Shown one piece after another: positions 37,483 through 45,499 of a stretch of 64,000 bases of DNA. The position numbers and the translations under genes are program-made. The notes under the pieces are model-generated. The model saw nothing but the letters and a program-made list of their open reading frames with translations. It was not told the origin of the DNA and made no database searches. The DNA lies in NCBI GenBank assembly GCA_934271245.1, contig CAKQQY010000001.1, positions 62,001-126,000 of the forward strand, in the 5' to 3' direction. The DNA comes from an uncultured Clostridia bacterium. Lineage in GTDB: Bacteria; Bacillota; Clostridia; Christensenellales; Borkfalkiaceae. Positions within the stretch are counted from its first letter, which is position 1; every line of letters begins with the position of its first letter.

Positions 37483-37505
37483 ACGATATTTTTCAAACAT
37501 AGTAT
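37476..37505 (+). promoter_or_regulatory. Possible promoter of the NMT1-type ABC importer operon
   Basis: TTGTCA (37476-37481), 18 nt, TAGTAT (37500-37505). It overlaps back-to-back with the valS promoter. The leader is too short for a TPP or other large riboswitch. Confidence 0.45.
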
Positions 37506-37541
37506 ATTTTATACAAACAAATATTTTATCGGAGATTTTAA

Positions 37542-38528
37542 ATGAAAAAAATACTATCGCTTTTAATTTGCTCGATTATTGCCCTTCTTTCTTTTTCCGC
37601 TTGTAACGACGACGGACTCGAAACAATCGAACTGAACGAAGTTACTCATTCCGTATTTTACGCGCCGTTATACGTCGCGATAGAAAAAGATTATTTTAAG
37701 GAAGAAGGGCTGAAAATCAATTTAACCAACGGCGGCGGCGCAGATAATTCGATGACTGCCGTTCTTTCAGGTTCGGCGCATATCGGACTTATGGGACCCG
37801 AAACGGTTATTTACGTTTATAATCAGGGCAAAAAAGATTACCCTGTCGTTTTCGGACAATTAACGCAAAAAGACGGCTCGTTTCTCGTTTCCCGCGAAAA
37901 GGAAGAAAACTTTGACTGGAACAACCTTCGCGGAAAAGAAATTTTAGCGGGAAGAAAAGGCGGCGTTCCCGCAATGACTTTCCAGTACGTGCTTAACAGT
38001 CTGAATATGAAAACGGACGTCGATTTCAAACTTAATTACGACGTTGCTTTTAACATGATGACGAGCGCGTTTTTAGAAGGCATTGCCGACTACTGCACCG
38101 TTTTTGAACCGACGGCTTCCGAATATCAGGCGCTCGGCAAATGGCACATAGTAGCGAGCGTTGGCGAACAAAGCGGAGAAATCCCTTACACGTCTTTCAT
38201 CGCCTTGGGAAGTTATATTAACAATAACGGCAAAACCGTGGAATCTTTCTTAAAAGCGTTGAAAAAGGCGCATGCGTTTATCGATTCCAACGACGAAAAA
38301 ACAGTCGCCGAAACGATAGTAAAACAATTTCCGTCTACAACGATAAATTCTATCGAAACATCGCTCAAAAGTTACAAAAAAATAAACGCGTGGAAAAAAG
38401 ACCTTATTGCCACAAAGGACAGTTTCGACAGATTACAAAGCGTTATGTCGAACGCGGGCGAATTATCCGAGAAAGCGGACTTTAATAAAATAGTCAACAA
38501 CTCGATTGCCGAAAAACTGCTCGGCTGA
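37542..38528 (+). CDS. NMT1/SsuA-family ABC substrate-binding lipoprotein
   Basis: 328 residues with a lipoprotein signal (LLSFSAC lipobox, Cys21). The mature part has the NMT1/THI5-like fold: FYAPLYVAIEKDYFKEEGLKINL, GSAHIGLMGPETVI, and LRGKEILAGRKGGVPAM. Relatives bind aliphatic sulfonates, taurine, thiamine pyrimidine precursors, nitrate or riboflavin precursors, so the ligand is open. The operon has no enzyme genes and no riboswitch that would decide between them. CGGAG lies 7 nt before the ATG. First gene of a three-gene importer. Confidence 0.9.
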   Translation: MKKILSLLICSIIALLSFSACNDDGLETIELNEVTHSVFYAPLYVAIEKDYFKEEGLKINLTNGGGADNSMTAVLSGSAHIGLMGPETVIYVYNQGKKDYPVVFGQLTQKDGSFLVSREKEENFDWNNLRGKEILAGRKGGVPAMTFQYVLNSLNMKTDVDFKLNYDVAFNMMTSAFLEGIADYCTVFEPTASEYQALGKWHIVASVGEQSGEIPYTSFIALGSYINNNGKTVESFLKALKKAHAFIDSNDEKTVAETIVKQFPSTTINSIETSLKSYKKINAWKKDLIATKDSFDRLQSVMSNAGELSEKADFNKIVNNSIAEKLLG

Positions 38529-38557
38529 TAAAAAATAAACTTACGGCGGATAAAAAA

Positions 38558-39304
38558 ATGAAAGAACTGTTAGAGATAAAAAACATATCGCTGATTTATC
38601 AGACTCTTAACGACGAAATTACCGCGGTACAAAACCTTTCTTTTAACGTTTCGGAAGGAGAATTCGTATCCGTCATCGGGCCTTCCGGTTGCGGGAAAAC
38701 CACCATTCTTTCTATGATCGCCGGATTACTGCAACCCACGGAAGGCGAAATTCTGTTTGACGGAGATAAGGTTAAAAAAGCGGGAATAGGATATATGCTG
38801 CAAAAAGACCACCTGTTCCCCTGGCGCAATATCGAAAGAAACGTTTTCCTTCCGCTCGAAATCAAGAAAAGGGTTTCCGAAAAAGACAAAGAGTTTGCGT
38901 ACACTCTATTAAAAAAATACGGATTATACGAATTTAAAAACAATTATCCCGACCAACTTTCGGGCGGGATGAGGCAACGCGTAGCACTAATCAGAACCTT
39001 GGTTTCAGACCCCAAACTTCTGCTTTTAGACGAACCTTTTTCCGCGCTTGACTCTCAAACGCGACTACGCGCTTCCGACGACGTGTACAACATAATCAAG
39101 ACTGAAAGAAAAACAACCGTTTTGGTCACGCATGATATATCGGAAGCAATCGCTATGTCAGACAAAATCGTAGTGCTAACTAATAGACCAGCACAAGTGA
39201 AATCGATTGTTTACCCAAACATCAAAAAAGACACTCCGCACAAGCGCAGAGAAAGCCCCGAATTCGGCTTGTGTTTCGAAAAACTATGGAAGGAATTAAA
39301 CTAA
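38558..39304 (+). CDS. NMT1-type ABC importer ATPase
   Basis: 248 residues of a single nucleotide-binding domain, like SsuB/TauB/ThiZ. Walker A GPSGCGKTT, Q-loop YMLQKDHLFPWRNI, signature LSGGMRQR, Walker B LLLLDEPFSALD, and an H-loop VTHDISEAI are intact. It energises import by the adjacent permease. It overlaps the permease start (TAATG). Confidence 0.93.
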   Translation: MKELLEIKNISLIYQTLNDEITAVQNLSFNVSEGEFVSVIGPSGCGKTTILSMIAGLLQPTEGEILFDGDKVKKAGIGYMLQKDHLFPWRNIERNVFLPLEIKKRVSEKDKEFAYTLLKKYGLYEFKNNYPDQLSGGMRQRVALIRTLVSDPKLLLLDEPFSALDSQTRLRASDDVYNIIKTERKTTVLVTHDISEAIAMSDKIVVLTNRPAQVKSIVYPNIKKDTPHKRRESPEFGLCFEKLWKELN

Positions 39305-40116
39305 TGAAACAATCAAAAGATAAAATTTTTTCCGTCAATCACGCCCTGTTTATAAAAAGACACAAACAGGAAAAGGCAATGATAATACTCGCGCGATTCG
39401 CTATTCTTATAGTCTTTCTGGGGCTTTGGGAATTGCTCGCGTATCTGAACGTCATAGATTCGTTTATTACGAGTTCCCCGTCGAGAATTTTTGTTACGCT
39501 AAAAGACTTATTTACCGAAAATAATCTCATATATCATATAGGCGTAACGCTGTCTGAAACGCTGCTCGGCTTTTTAATCGCAGTGTTTCTCGGTTCGGCT
39601 ATCGCCCTGGCTTTATGGTGGTCCGAACGTTTAAGGCTTGTTTTAGAACCTTATATAATCGTCCTTAACAGTCTTCCAAAAATCGCATTAGGTCCGATTA
39701 TCATAGTCTGGTGCGGAAGCGGCAGCAAAGCCATCGTGTTTATGGCGGTTTTAATCGGAATAATCGTTGCGATAATGACTATGCTTAACGGCTTTATGGA
39801 AACGGATAAAAACAAAATTCTTTTACTTAAATCCATGGGCGCAACGAAATTCCAAATACTTATAAAACTCGTTATCCCCGGTTCTCTGTCGTCTTTTATA
39901 AGCATGATGAAAATAAGCGTCGGAATGGCGTGGATAGGTTCGATTATGGGCGAATATCTCGTATCGAAAGCGGGGTTAGGTTATCTCATCGTGTACGGCG
40001 GTCAGGTATTCAAACTAAATCTCGTTATGGCGTCTACGTTCGTTTTATGTATACTGGCGGCTTTGATGTACTTTGCCGTTTCTCTTCTGGAAAAAATCCT
40101 GATTAAACATAGATAA
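39304..40116 (+). CDS. NMT1-type ABC importer permease
   Basis: About 270 residues with roughly six membrane helices and the coupling loop LLKSMGATKFQILIKLVIPGSLSS. Length and sequence fit SsuC/TauC/ThiX permeases. The frame opens at 39271, but the ATG at 39304 that overlaps the ATPase stop (TAATG) is the natural coupled start. Followed by a terminator at 40168-40193. Confidence 0.92.
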   Translation: MKQSKDKIFSVNHALFIKRHKQEKAMIILARFAILIVFLGLWELLAYLNVIDSFITSSPSRIFVTLKDLFTENNLIYHIGVTLSETLLGFLIAVFLGSAIALALWWSERLRLVLEPYIIVLNSLPKIALGPIIIVWCGSGSKAIVFMAVLIGIIVAIMTMLNGFMETDKNKILLLKSMGATKFQILIKLVIPGSLSSFISMMKISVGMAWIGSIMGEYLVSKAGLGYLIVYGGQVFKLNLVMASTFVLCILAALMYFAVSLLEKILIKHR

Positions 40117-40167
40117 TACCCGTTATCGTTATCTTTTTCATATAGTTATTCTCTCTTTTATAATTAA

Positions 40168-40193
40168 AAAGCCCCGAAATATCGGGGTTTTTT
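40168..40193. terminator. Bidirectional terminator
   Basis: GCCCCGA/TCGGGGT arms (40171-40177 and 40182-40188) flanked by an A run and a T run. It serves both the plus-strand importer operon and the long minus-strand glycan operon ending at 40232. Confidence 0.88.
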
Positions 40194-40231
40194 AATTACT
40201 CAAAATTTCTGCGACAAACTTGCTATTTTAT

Positions 40232-41746
40232 CTACTTTTTTATAAAATACGGAAGAATCTCCACAGGGGTTTTAAATTCGTATTCTTTGCCGCCTTCGTA
40301 CGTTTTACCGTCGTAAACGTATTCCCATTTACCCTGCGGCAGTTTTATTTTCTTTGAAAACTGTCCTTTTTCTACAACCGGAGAAACAAGGTATTTATCC
40401 CCCAACATAAACGTTCCGAATTCGCGTTCGAAACCTTGATTCGGATATTCGTACTCCATCATTTTCAGTATGGGGTCGCCGAAGGTTGCCGCATTTACCG
40501 CAAGAGAGTAAATATATTCGCCCAGTTCATAATGCAAATCCGCGTATTTTTTGCAAAGGTCTGCGCTTTCGCTCGATAAACACCCGTGCGGCAGTCTGCT
40601 CATCTGCATCATCGCCATAAGCGAAGCTGCCTCTGCATATCTTACAAACAATTCTTCGTCAACCAGTTTATCGGACCCTATGGAACCGCCGCCGACCATA
40701 TCGGGAGCGGAATACCAGTATCCTAACAGGTTTTGCATTAAGGCTCCGCCGACGATACCTTTTAATCCCCCTTCGTCAAACGAATGGGTTTTGTCGCATT
40801 GCCGCCACATACAACCCGTACCGCTTTCGTTTACCATAGAACGAAACTCGTTGTACTTATACATTTTTCCGAATTCGCAGTATTTACGGTTCTGCTCAAC
40901 GGGAGAAACGTTACCGAAGTTTTTATCCGTCGCCTTATAATAATCCACGTCGCCCGCATCGAATTTAAATCCGTCTATTCCCTTGGCAATCAAAGCGGAG
41001 TTTTTATCTTTAAGCCACTCAAACGCATTCGGATTAGAAAGATCGAGAACGGCGCTATATCCGTTCCACCACTTTCTTATCGCGGGATTTCCGTTTTCGT
41101 CTTTTAAAAGATAATCTTTATCGCGCAATTCTCTGAATTCGGGCGAATCGGGTGAAACGAAGGGCGTTTCCCACAACATAACCTTAAATCCTGAATCGTG
41201 CAATTTTTTTATCATTCCTTCGGGATCGGGAAAACGTGATTTACTGAATTCGAAATCGCCGTAATCGTCCGACCACTTATCGTCAATCATTAAAACGGAA
41301 TGTTTATACCCCGTTTTAACTATTTCTTCGGCGTATTTTAAAATCCCTTCCTGCGTCTGATTGTAACCGACTTCCATCCAGTCGTTGAATTGCGGACAGA
41401 TAAAGCAATCTTCGGGCGGAATCGTGTCGTCCTTATTAAACCATTCGGAAACCGCATAGCGGTACGCGTCCTTTAACGTCCTGCCCGCGTTTATCAATTG
41501 CGGTTCTTTCGTTTCGTACGTAACGCTTATAACTCCGTTTTCGATTTTTACGTTGTCGGGTTCGTAACGAATCGCTCTCCCTTTATTTGACAAAAGAATA
41601 CTCGCCGCCTGATCGAAAACGTTATTTTCCGCCAAATCGAATTCGTGTTTAGTGTTTTTGTCGTAAGGCATTTTCACGAAATCCACCACGACGCCGCCGT
41701 ACCAACACTCGTTTTCAAGCATTTTTACGTTAAATATCTTTTTCAC
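40232..41746 (-). CDS. GH31 glycosidase, probably cytoplasmic
   Basis: 504 residues without signal peptide. It has GH31 barrel hallmarks: the VLMIDDKWSDDYGDFEF strand, FPDPEGMIKKLHDSGFKVMLW, and the nucleophile region GIDGFKFDAGD with Asp263. GH31 members are alpha-glucosidases, alpha-xylosidases, sulfoquinovosidases or alpha-galactosidases; the short N terminus and W-rich +1 region do not decide which. The start is GTG at 41746, overlapping the MATE stop (GTGA). It is the last gene of the 22-kb glycan operon and would trim imported oligosaccharides from the non-reducing end. Confidence 0.88.
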   Translation of the reverse strand: MKKIFNVKMLENECWYGGVVVDFVKMPYDKNTKHEFDLAENNVFDQAASILLSNKGRAIRYEPDNVKIENGVISVTYETKEPQLINAGRTLKDAYRYAVSEWFNKDDTIPPEDCFICPQFNDWMEVGYNQTQEGILKYAEEIVKTGYKHSVLMIDDKWSDDYGDFEFSKSRFPDPEGMIKKLHDSGFKVMLWETPFVSPDSPEFRELRDKDYLLKDENGNPAIRKWWNGYSAVLDLSNPNAFEWLKDKNSALIAKGIDGFKFDAGDVDYYKATDKNFGNVSPVEQNRKYCEFGKMYKYNEFRSMVNESGTGCMWRQCDKTHSFDEGGLKGIVGGALMQNLLGYWYSAPDMVGGGSIGSDKLVDEELFVRYAEAASLMAMMQMSRLPHGCLSSESADLCKKYADLHYELGEYIYSLAVNAATFGDPILKMMEYEYPNQGFEREFGTFMLGDKYLVSPVVEKGQFSKKIKLPQGKWEYVYDGKTYEGGKEYEFKTPVEILPYFIKK

Positions 41747-43116
41747 TGTGTCACCTGCCCATTCTTTTGTTTAATCTTCTTTACGTATTTTACGTAAAAA
41801 ACTACGTAAGCAACTAACGATATAGCCCACACGATTATATTCGTTTCGATTATAAACTCGTATGTTCCTATTACCCGACAAAGGGTGTATATCATCAATA
41901 TTTGCAACAAGCAGTTGATTACGCCTATAACCATCGACACGGTAGCGCCGTTTATTCCGCGCATAACGTTGGCAAAAACTTCTATTATACCGCGTGCCGT
42001 ATACGGGACTGCCAAAATAGACAATCTCTTCATGGCTATATTTATAATTTCGTCTTCGGAAGTAAGTATTCCGCAAGCGCCCCTTGCAAAGAACAGTATA
42101 AACAACAAAGCCAGAACGCCTATTGCCGCTACTATTATTATCGCGGCTCGCGTAACGTTTCTTATTCCTTTACTATCTTTCGCACCGTAATTTACCGCAA
42201 CGAAAGATAAAGACGCTACCGCAACCGCAGCCATTGCCTGATATATAACGTTATCTATCTGTATAGCAATGGTATATCCCGTGATATACCGATCTCCCAA
42301 AGCGTTTACCGCGCTTTGAACGATAAGATTTGCGAGCGACGCTACACTCATATGAATTATGACCGGTACGGAAACCTTTATTATTTCGAATATTTCTTTC
42401 TTAAAAAACCTTACGGATTTAAATTCGAGTTTCGAAAAGCCGTCAGTCCTTATTACTCTGATAAAAGCCAGAACGCACGAGAACGCCTGTGACAAAACGG
42501 ACGAAATCGCCGCCCCTTCCACGTCCAAATCGAATACAGTTGCGCAAAGTATGCTTATAATAACGTTAAGGATTATAGCAAGACACAAATATACCGACGG
42601 TCTGACCGTATCGCCGACTGACCTTAAAATCGCCGCAAGGACGTTATAAACGGTTATAAACGGAAAACCCAAAAAGTATATCCTTAAGTAAATCGTGGCT
42701 TTGTTTAATACGTCGCCCGAACAGTTGGTCCAGACAAGCAACCTTTCGGATAAAACTATGCCGAGAATACCTATAACCACGCCGTATACTATTCCGAGCC
42801 AAACGCTTGTTCCGACGAGTTTTTTAGATTTTTCTTTATCGTTTTCCCCTACGCAGCAAGCGACCAGCGCGTTAACGCCTACCGAGAGCGCAACCGCAAA
42901 ACTTAAAGCGAAAGCGATGAGCGTAGTCGTTGCGCCGACTGCCGCGATAGAAGCGTTTGCCCTTACTTCGTCTTTAATAAAAACGCCCAGAACGGTAATA
43001 TTCGTCGCTCCGAAAAAATATTGCAATACGTTTATGGCGATAAGCGGCAAAGAAAACAACAGCAACGATTTAAGGTAAGACTTTTCTCCCGCCGCTATTA
43101 AAACGTTTCTTTTCAT
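41743..43116 (-). CDS. MATE family efflux/transport protein
   Basis: About 457 residues with around 12 membrane helices arranged as two MatE halves. The family segments include NVLAAILRSVGDTVRPSVYL and AVNYGAKDSKGIRNVTRAA. MATE proteins exchange cations for drugs, metabolites or lipid-linked sugars. The ATG at 43116 is preferred over a TTG at 43122. Its place in a glycan operon is unusual; it may export a toxic aglycone or sugar by-product, but that is inference. Overlaps the GH31 start. Confidence 0.9.
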   Translation of the reverse strand: MKRNVLIAAGEKSYLKSLLLFSLPLIAINVLQYFFGATNITVLGVFIKDEVRANASIAAVGATTTLIAFALSFAVALSVGVNALVACCVGENDKEKSKKLVGTSVWLGIVYGVVIGILGIVLSERLLVWTNCSGDVLNKATIYLRIYFLGFPFITVYNVLAAILRSVGDTVRPSVYLCLAIILNVIISILCATVFDLDVEGAAISSVLSQAFSCVLAFIRVIRTDGFSKLEFKSVRFFKKEIFEIIKVSVPVIIHMSVASLANLIVQSAVNALGDRYITGYTIAIQIDNVIYQAMAAVAVASLSFVAVNYGAKDSKGIRNVTRAAIIIVAAIGVLALLFILFFARGACGILTSEDEIINIAMKRLSILAVPYTARGIIEVFANVMRGINGATVSMVIGVINCLLQILMIYTLCRVIGTYEFIIETNIIVWAISLVAYVVFYVKYVKKIKQKNGQVTQ

Positions 43117-43125
43117 ATTCAAACG

Positions 43126-43776
43126 TTACCAGCCGAATTCGTCGTAATGCTTATCGATGATTTCTTTATTATAAGACATTCCGTCTTTATAGTTTGCGCT
43201 TTTAAGTATTCCCGGGGCATATCCGTCTTTCAACATTTTTTCTACCAGACAAGAAGTCATACTCCACATAATAAAATCAGAAGCAATCCCCGAAGCCGCC
43301 GCAAACTTTGCTTCAAGACCTTCCACTTCGAGCATCGCTTCGCCTACCGGCGCGCAGTTATCGAGCGTTAAGGTTGCGAATTCGTAAAGTTTTTTGCCCG
43401 ACGGATGAACGGGGTCAACGTTTCTCGCGTATTCCATACTCGTAAAAGCAATAACTTTTACGCCTTTTTCCACGCTGTCGTAAGCAAGATTAACTACGTC
43501 TAACGTACGCCCCGAAACGGAACTGACAAACAACACGTCGCCTTCTTTCAATTCGGTTTTTCCTTCTTCGTACAATTTATAAAAGACGGGACCCCCGCCG
43601 CGACGAATCGAATCGTATTCCATTTTGTGACAAATCTGCGCAAGATAAACCTTTTTACCGTGCGTAACCGCTTCTTCGATAATATCGGCGGCCTTTTCGA
43701 TGTTTTCTTTCTGCGTGTTTCTTACCTTTGCGAACAAATCAAGCACCGCAAGATAATATCTGTCCATAAGTTCCAT
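43126..43776 (-). CDS. SIS-domain phosphosugar-binding protein (COG4821-like), copy 1
   Basis: 216 residues of a single SIS domain. The Ser-rich phosphate loop reads FVSSVSGRTLDVVNLA, followed by GVKVIAFTSMEYA and HPSGKKLYEF. It is paralogous to the next gene upstream, sharing VSGR, HPSGKKL, an E-x-EG segment and a C-terminal GxxP-N-D-N pattern. Members of this uncharacterised SIS_2 group are thought to act on phosphorylated (amino)sugars as isomerases, etherases or sensors. The ATG at 43776 has GGAG upstream. It probably processes the sugar phosphate made by the kinase two genes before. Confidence 0.85.
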   Translation of the reverse strand: MELMDRYYLAVLDLFAKVRNTQKENIEKAADIIEEAVTHGKKVYLAQICHKMEYDSIRRGGGPVFYKLYEEGKTELKEGDVLFVSSVSGRTLDVVNLAYDSVEKGVKVIAFTSMEYARNVDPVHPSGKKLYEFATLTLDNCAPVGEAMLEVEGLEAKFAAASGIASDFIMWSMTSCLVEKMLKDGYAPGILKSANYKDGMSYNKEIIDKHYDEFGW

Positions 43777-43787
43777 AAAAGATTCTC

Positions 43788-44528
43788 CTACATGTAAAAA
43801 ATATTTTTTTCGTATTCTTTTATTATCTCGGCGTTATGCTTATCGCCGCCGTCGATATTACCGCTCATAAACACGGGCGGCGTAACTCCGTTTTCTTTCA
43901 CGATTTCGGCGCAACGAGCGGTTATCGCGTTGGTTATCGCGGCGCCTATCACCGTAGACGTCGGCGCGACTTTTTGCGAAAACCCTTCTATTTCCATGGA
44001 AGCGTCTCCGCAGTCGCCGTGGTTATCGATTAAAACGTCGGCAAAATCGTGCAGTTTCTTTCCCGACGGGTGGCGGGAAGAAACGTACGTAGCGGTGTTC
44101 ATATTCGTTATGACGATTACTTTTACCCCCGCGTTTCTCGCGGCGATCGCCATATCGATAGGAACGTTGTTTCTCCCCGAAACCGAATGTATTATCAAAA
44201 CGTCGTCTTTTTTTATCGGAAGACCGTCGAAAATTATTTTGCCGTATCCGTCAAGTCTTTCCATTTTACTCGAAGAAGTTATCGGCGATATTTCCAGCAT
44301 CATTCCGGGCGCGCGAACGGGATTGACCGTTACCGGTCCGCCCGTTCTGTAAAACGTTTCAAGAGTAATCAACCCGGCGTGATTGCAACCGAACGCAAAT
44401 ATCGAACGCTTAGCAAGCGTCGCATCCGCAAGCAGTTCCGCCGCTTTTTCGATATTATCGCTTTCGGCGGTTTCTACTTCTTTAAGCATTTCTTCGAGCC
44501 TTAAAAAATATTTTTCAAAAATCTTCAT
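43788..44528 (-). CDS. SIS-domain phosphosugar-binding protein (COG4821-like), copy 2
   Basis: About 246 residues. Its SIS domain has SIFAFGCNHAGLITLETFYRTGG, IIHSVSGRNNVPIDMA and HPSGKKLHDFADVLIDN. It is a tandem paralogue of the following gene, moderately diverged, so the two may form a heteromer or act on successive intermediates. I start at the ATG 44528 with AAAGG upstream, 2 nt after the BadF-kinase stop; a frame running to 44603 overlaps that gene and is unlikely. Confidence 0.87.
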   Translation of the reverse strand: MKIFEKYFLRLEEMLKEVETAESDNIEKAAELLADATLAKRSIFAFGCNHAGLITLETFYRTGGPVTVNPVRAPGMMLEISPITSSSKMERLDGYGKIIFDGLPIKKDDVLIIHSVSGRNNVPIDMAIAARNAGVKVIVITNMNTATYVSSRHPSGKKLHDFADVLIDNHGDCGDASMEIEGFSQKVAPTSTVIGAAITNAITARCAEIVKENGVTPPVFMSGNIDGGDKHNAEIIKEYEKNIFYM

Positions 44529-44530
44529 AA

Positions 44531-45499
44531 TCAACCTTTCGCAAAAAATCTTAAATCGGGATTTTCCGCAACAATTTTTTCTTTCACTTTTTCGTAAGAA
44601 CAACCGTTTTCCATAGCGGTAACGAATATCAACCCGACAATCGGTTCAAACTCGGCAAGTATCGGTTTAACCGTCGGGAATTCATCGGTTACCGACGAAT
44701 AAAACGTGTCGAACATATTTTTGCAACCTTTCCACGCGCCGCCCGACGCAATAACGGAACCCGTAATTTTACCATTTCTATTTTTAAGCGCGTAAATCGT
44801 TAATTCCGCAAGTTCTCTCCCTGCGTTTTCAAAAATTCTTTTCGCTACCGAATCGCCATTTGCAGCGGCCTTGGCGACAGATTTCGATAATGAAGCGGTT
44901 TTTTCGCGAACGAGCGGGTCCACCGACAGTCCGCGGCGTATATCTTCCGGTACGGAAACTTTTAATTCATCGAATATCCTTTCTTTCAGAATCGTTTGTT
45001 CTCCGCTTCCGTAAAAAGCCTTCACCGCCGCTTTAAGACCTTGCAATCCTATATAGAAACCGCTTCCTTCGTCGCCTAAAAGAGAACCTAATCCGCCGTA
45101 AACGTTACGTTCGTCGGGTTGAAGAACAAACACGTCCGACCCCGTGCCGGCCTGCGCGACGACGCCGTATTTCAGCCCCGCCGCGTAAAGCACGGTTTCC
45201 CCCTCGTTATAGCGAACAGTCCCGTTCACTTTAACGTTCTCGGATAAACGTTTTAAAAAAACGTCGTTTTTTCCTGCCGCCGAAATATTAACGCATTCGA
45301 TTTCGCGAATATCGTATTCGTCAAGCAGATTTTTCACAAGAAAATCGGCTTCTTTTTCTATTATTTCGACCGACTTAAAATTCTCGTTTATTCCGCCGCT
45401 TTTAAGCCGTCTTAACACGTTATAATCTTCATCGAAAAGTATAACGTCGAATTTAGTTCCGCCGCCGTCGGCGGCAATATAATATTTCATATTCGTCAT
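44531..45499 (-). CDS. BadF/BadG-type ATPase, probable N-acetylglucosamine or sugar kinase
   Basis: 322 residues with the ASKHA fold: AADGGGTKFDVILFD phosphate loop, an AGTGSDVF segment and GGLGSLLGDEGSGFYIGLQGL. The second adenosine loop is SVIASGGAWKG. The family includes GlcNAc kinase and the activators of benzoyl-CoA-type dehydratases; the absence of a Cys-based Fe-S motif points to the sugar kinase branch. Beside two SIS proteins and a sugar importer, phosphorylation of an imported amino sugar or hexose is the best reading. Its ATG overlaps the preceding gene's TGA (ATGA). Confidence 0.85.
   Translation of the reverse strand: MTNMKYYIAADGGGTKFDVILFDEDYNVLRRLKSGGINENFKSVEIIEKEADFLVKNLLDEYDIREIECVNISAAGKNDVFLKRLSENVKVNGTVRYNEGETVLYAAGLKYGVVAQAGTGSDVFVLQPDERNVYGGLGSLLGDEGSGFYIGLQGLKAAVKAFYGSGEQTILKERIFDELKVSVPEDIRRGLSVDPLVREKTASLSKSVAKAAANGDSVAKRIFENAGRELAELTIYALKNRNGKITGSVIASGGAWKGCKNMFDTFYSSVTDEFPTVKPILAEFEPIVGLIFVTAMENGCSYEKVKEKIVAENPDLRFFAKG

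Noticed and set aside
37421..37541. T-box leader for valS or TPP riboswitch for the NMT1 importer
   Set aside because: Both predicted leaders are around 30 nt, far too short.
43788..44603. Longer start of the second SIS protein at 44603
   Set aside because: The extension overlaps the kinase gene and reads as basic, unrelated residues; the ATG at 44528 has a ribosome binding site and the family N terminus.
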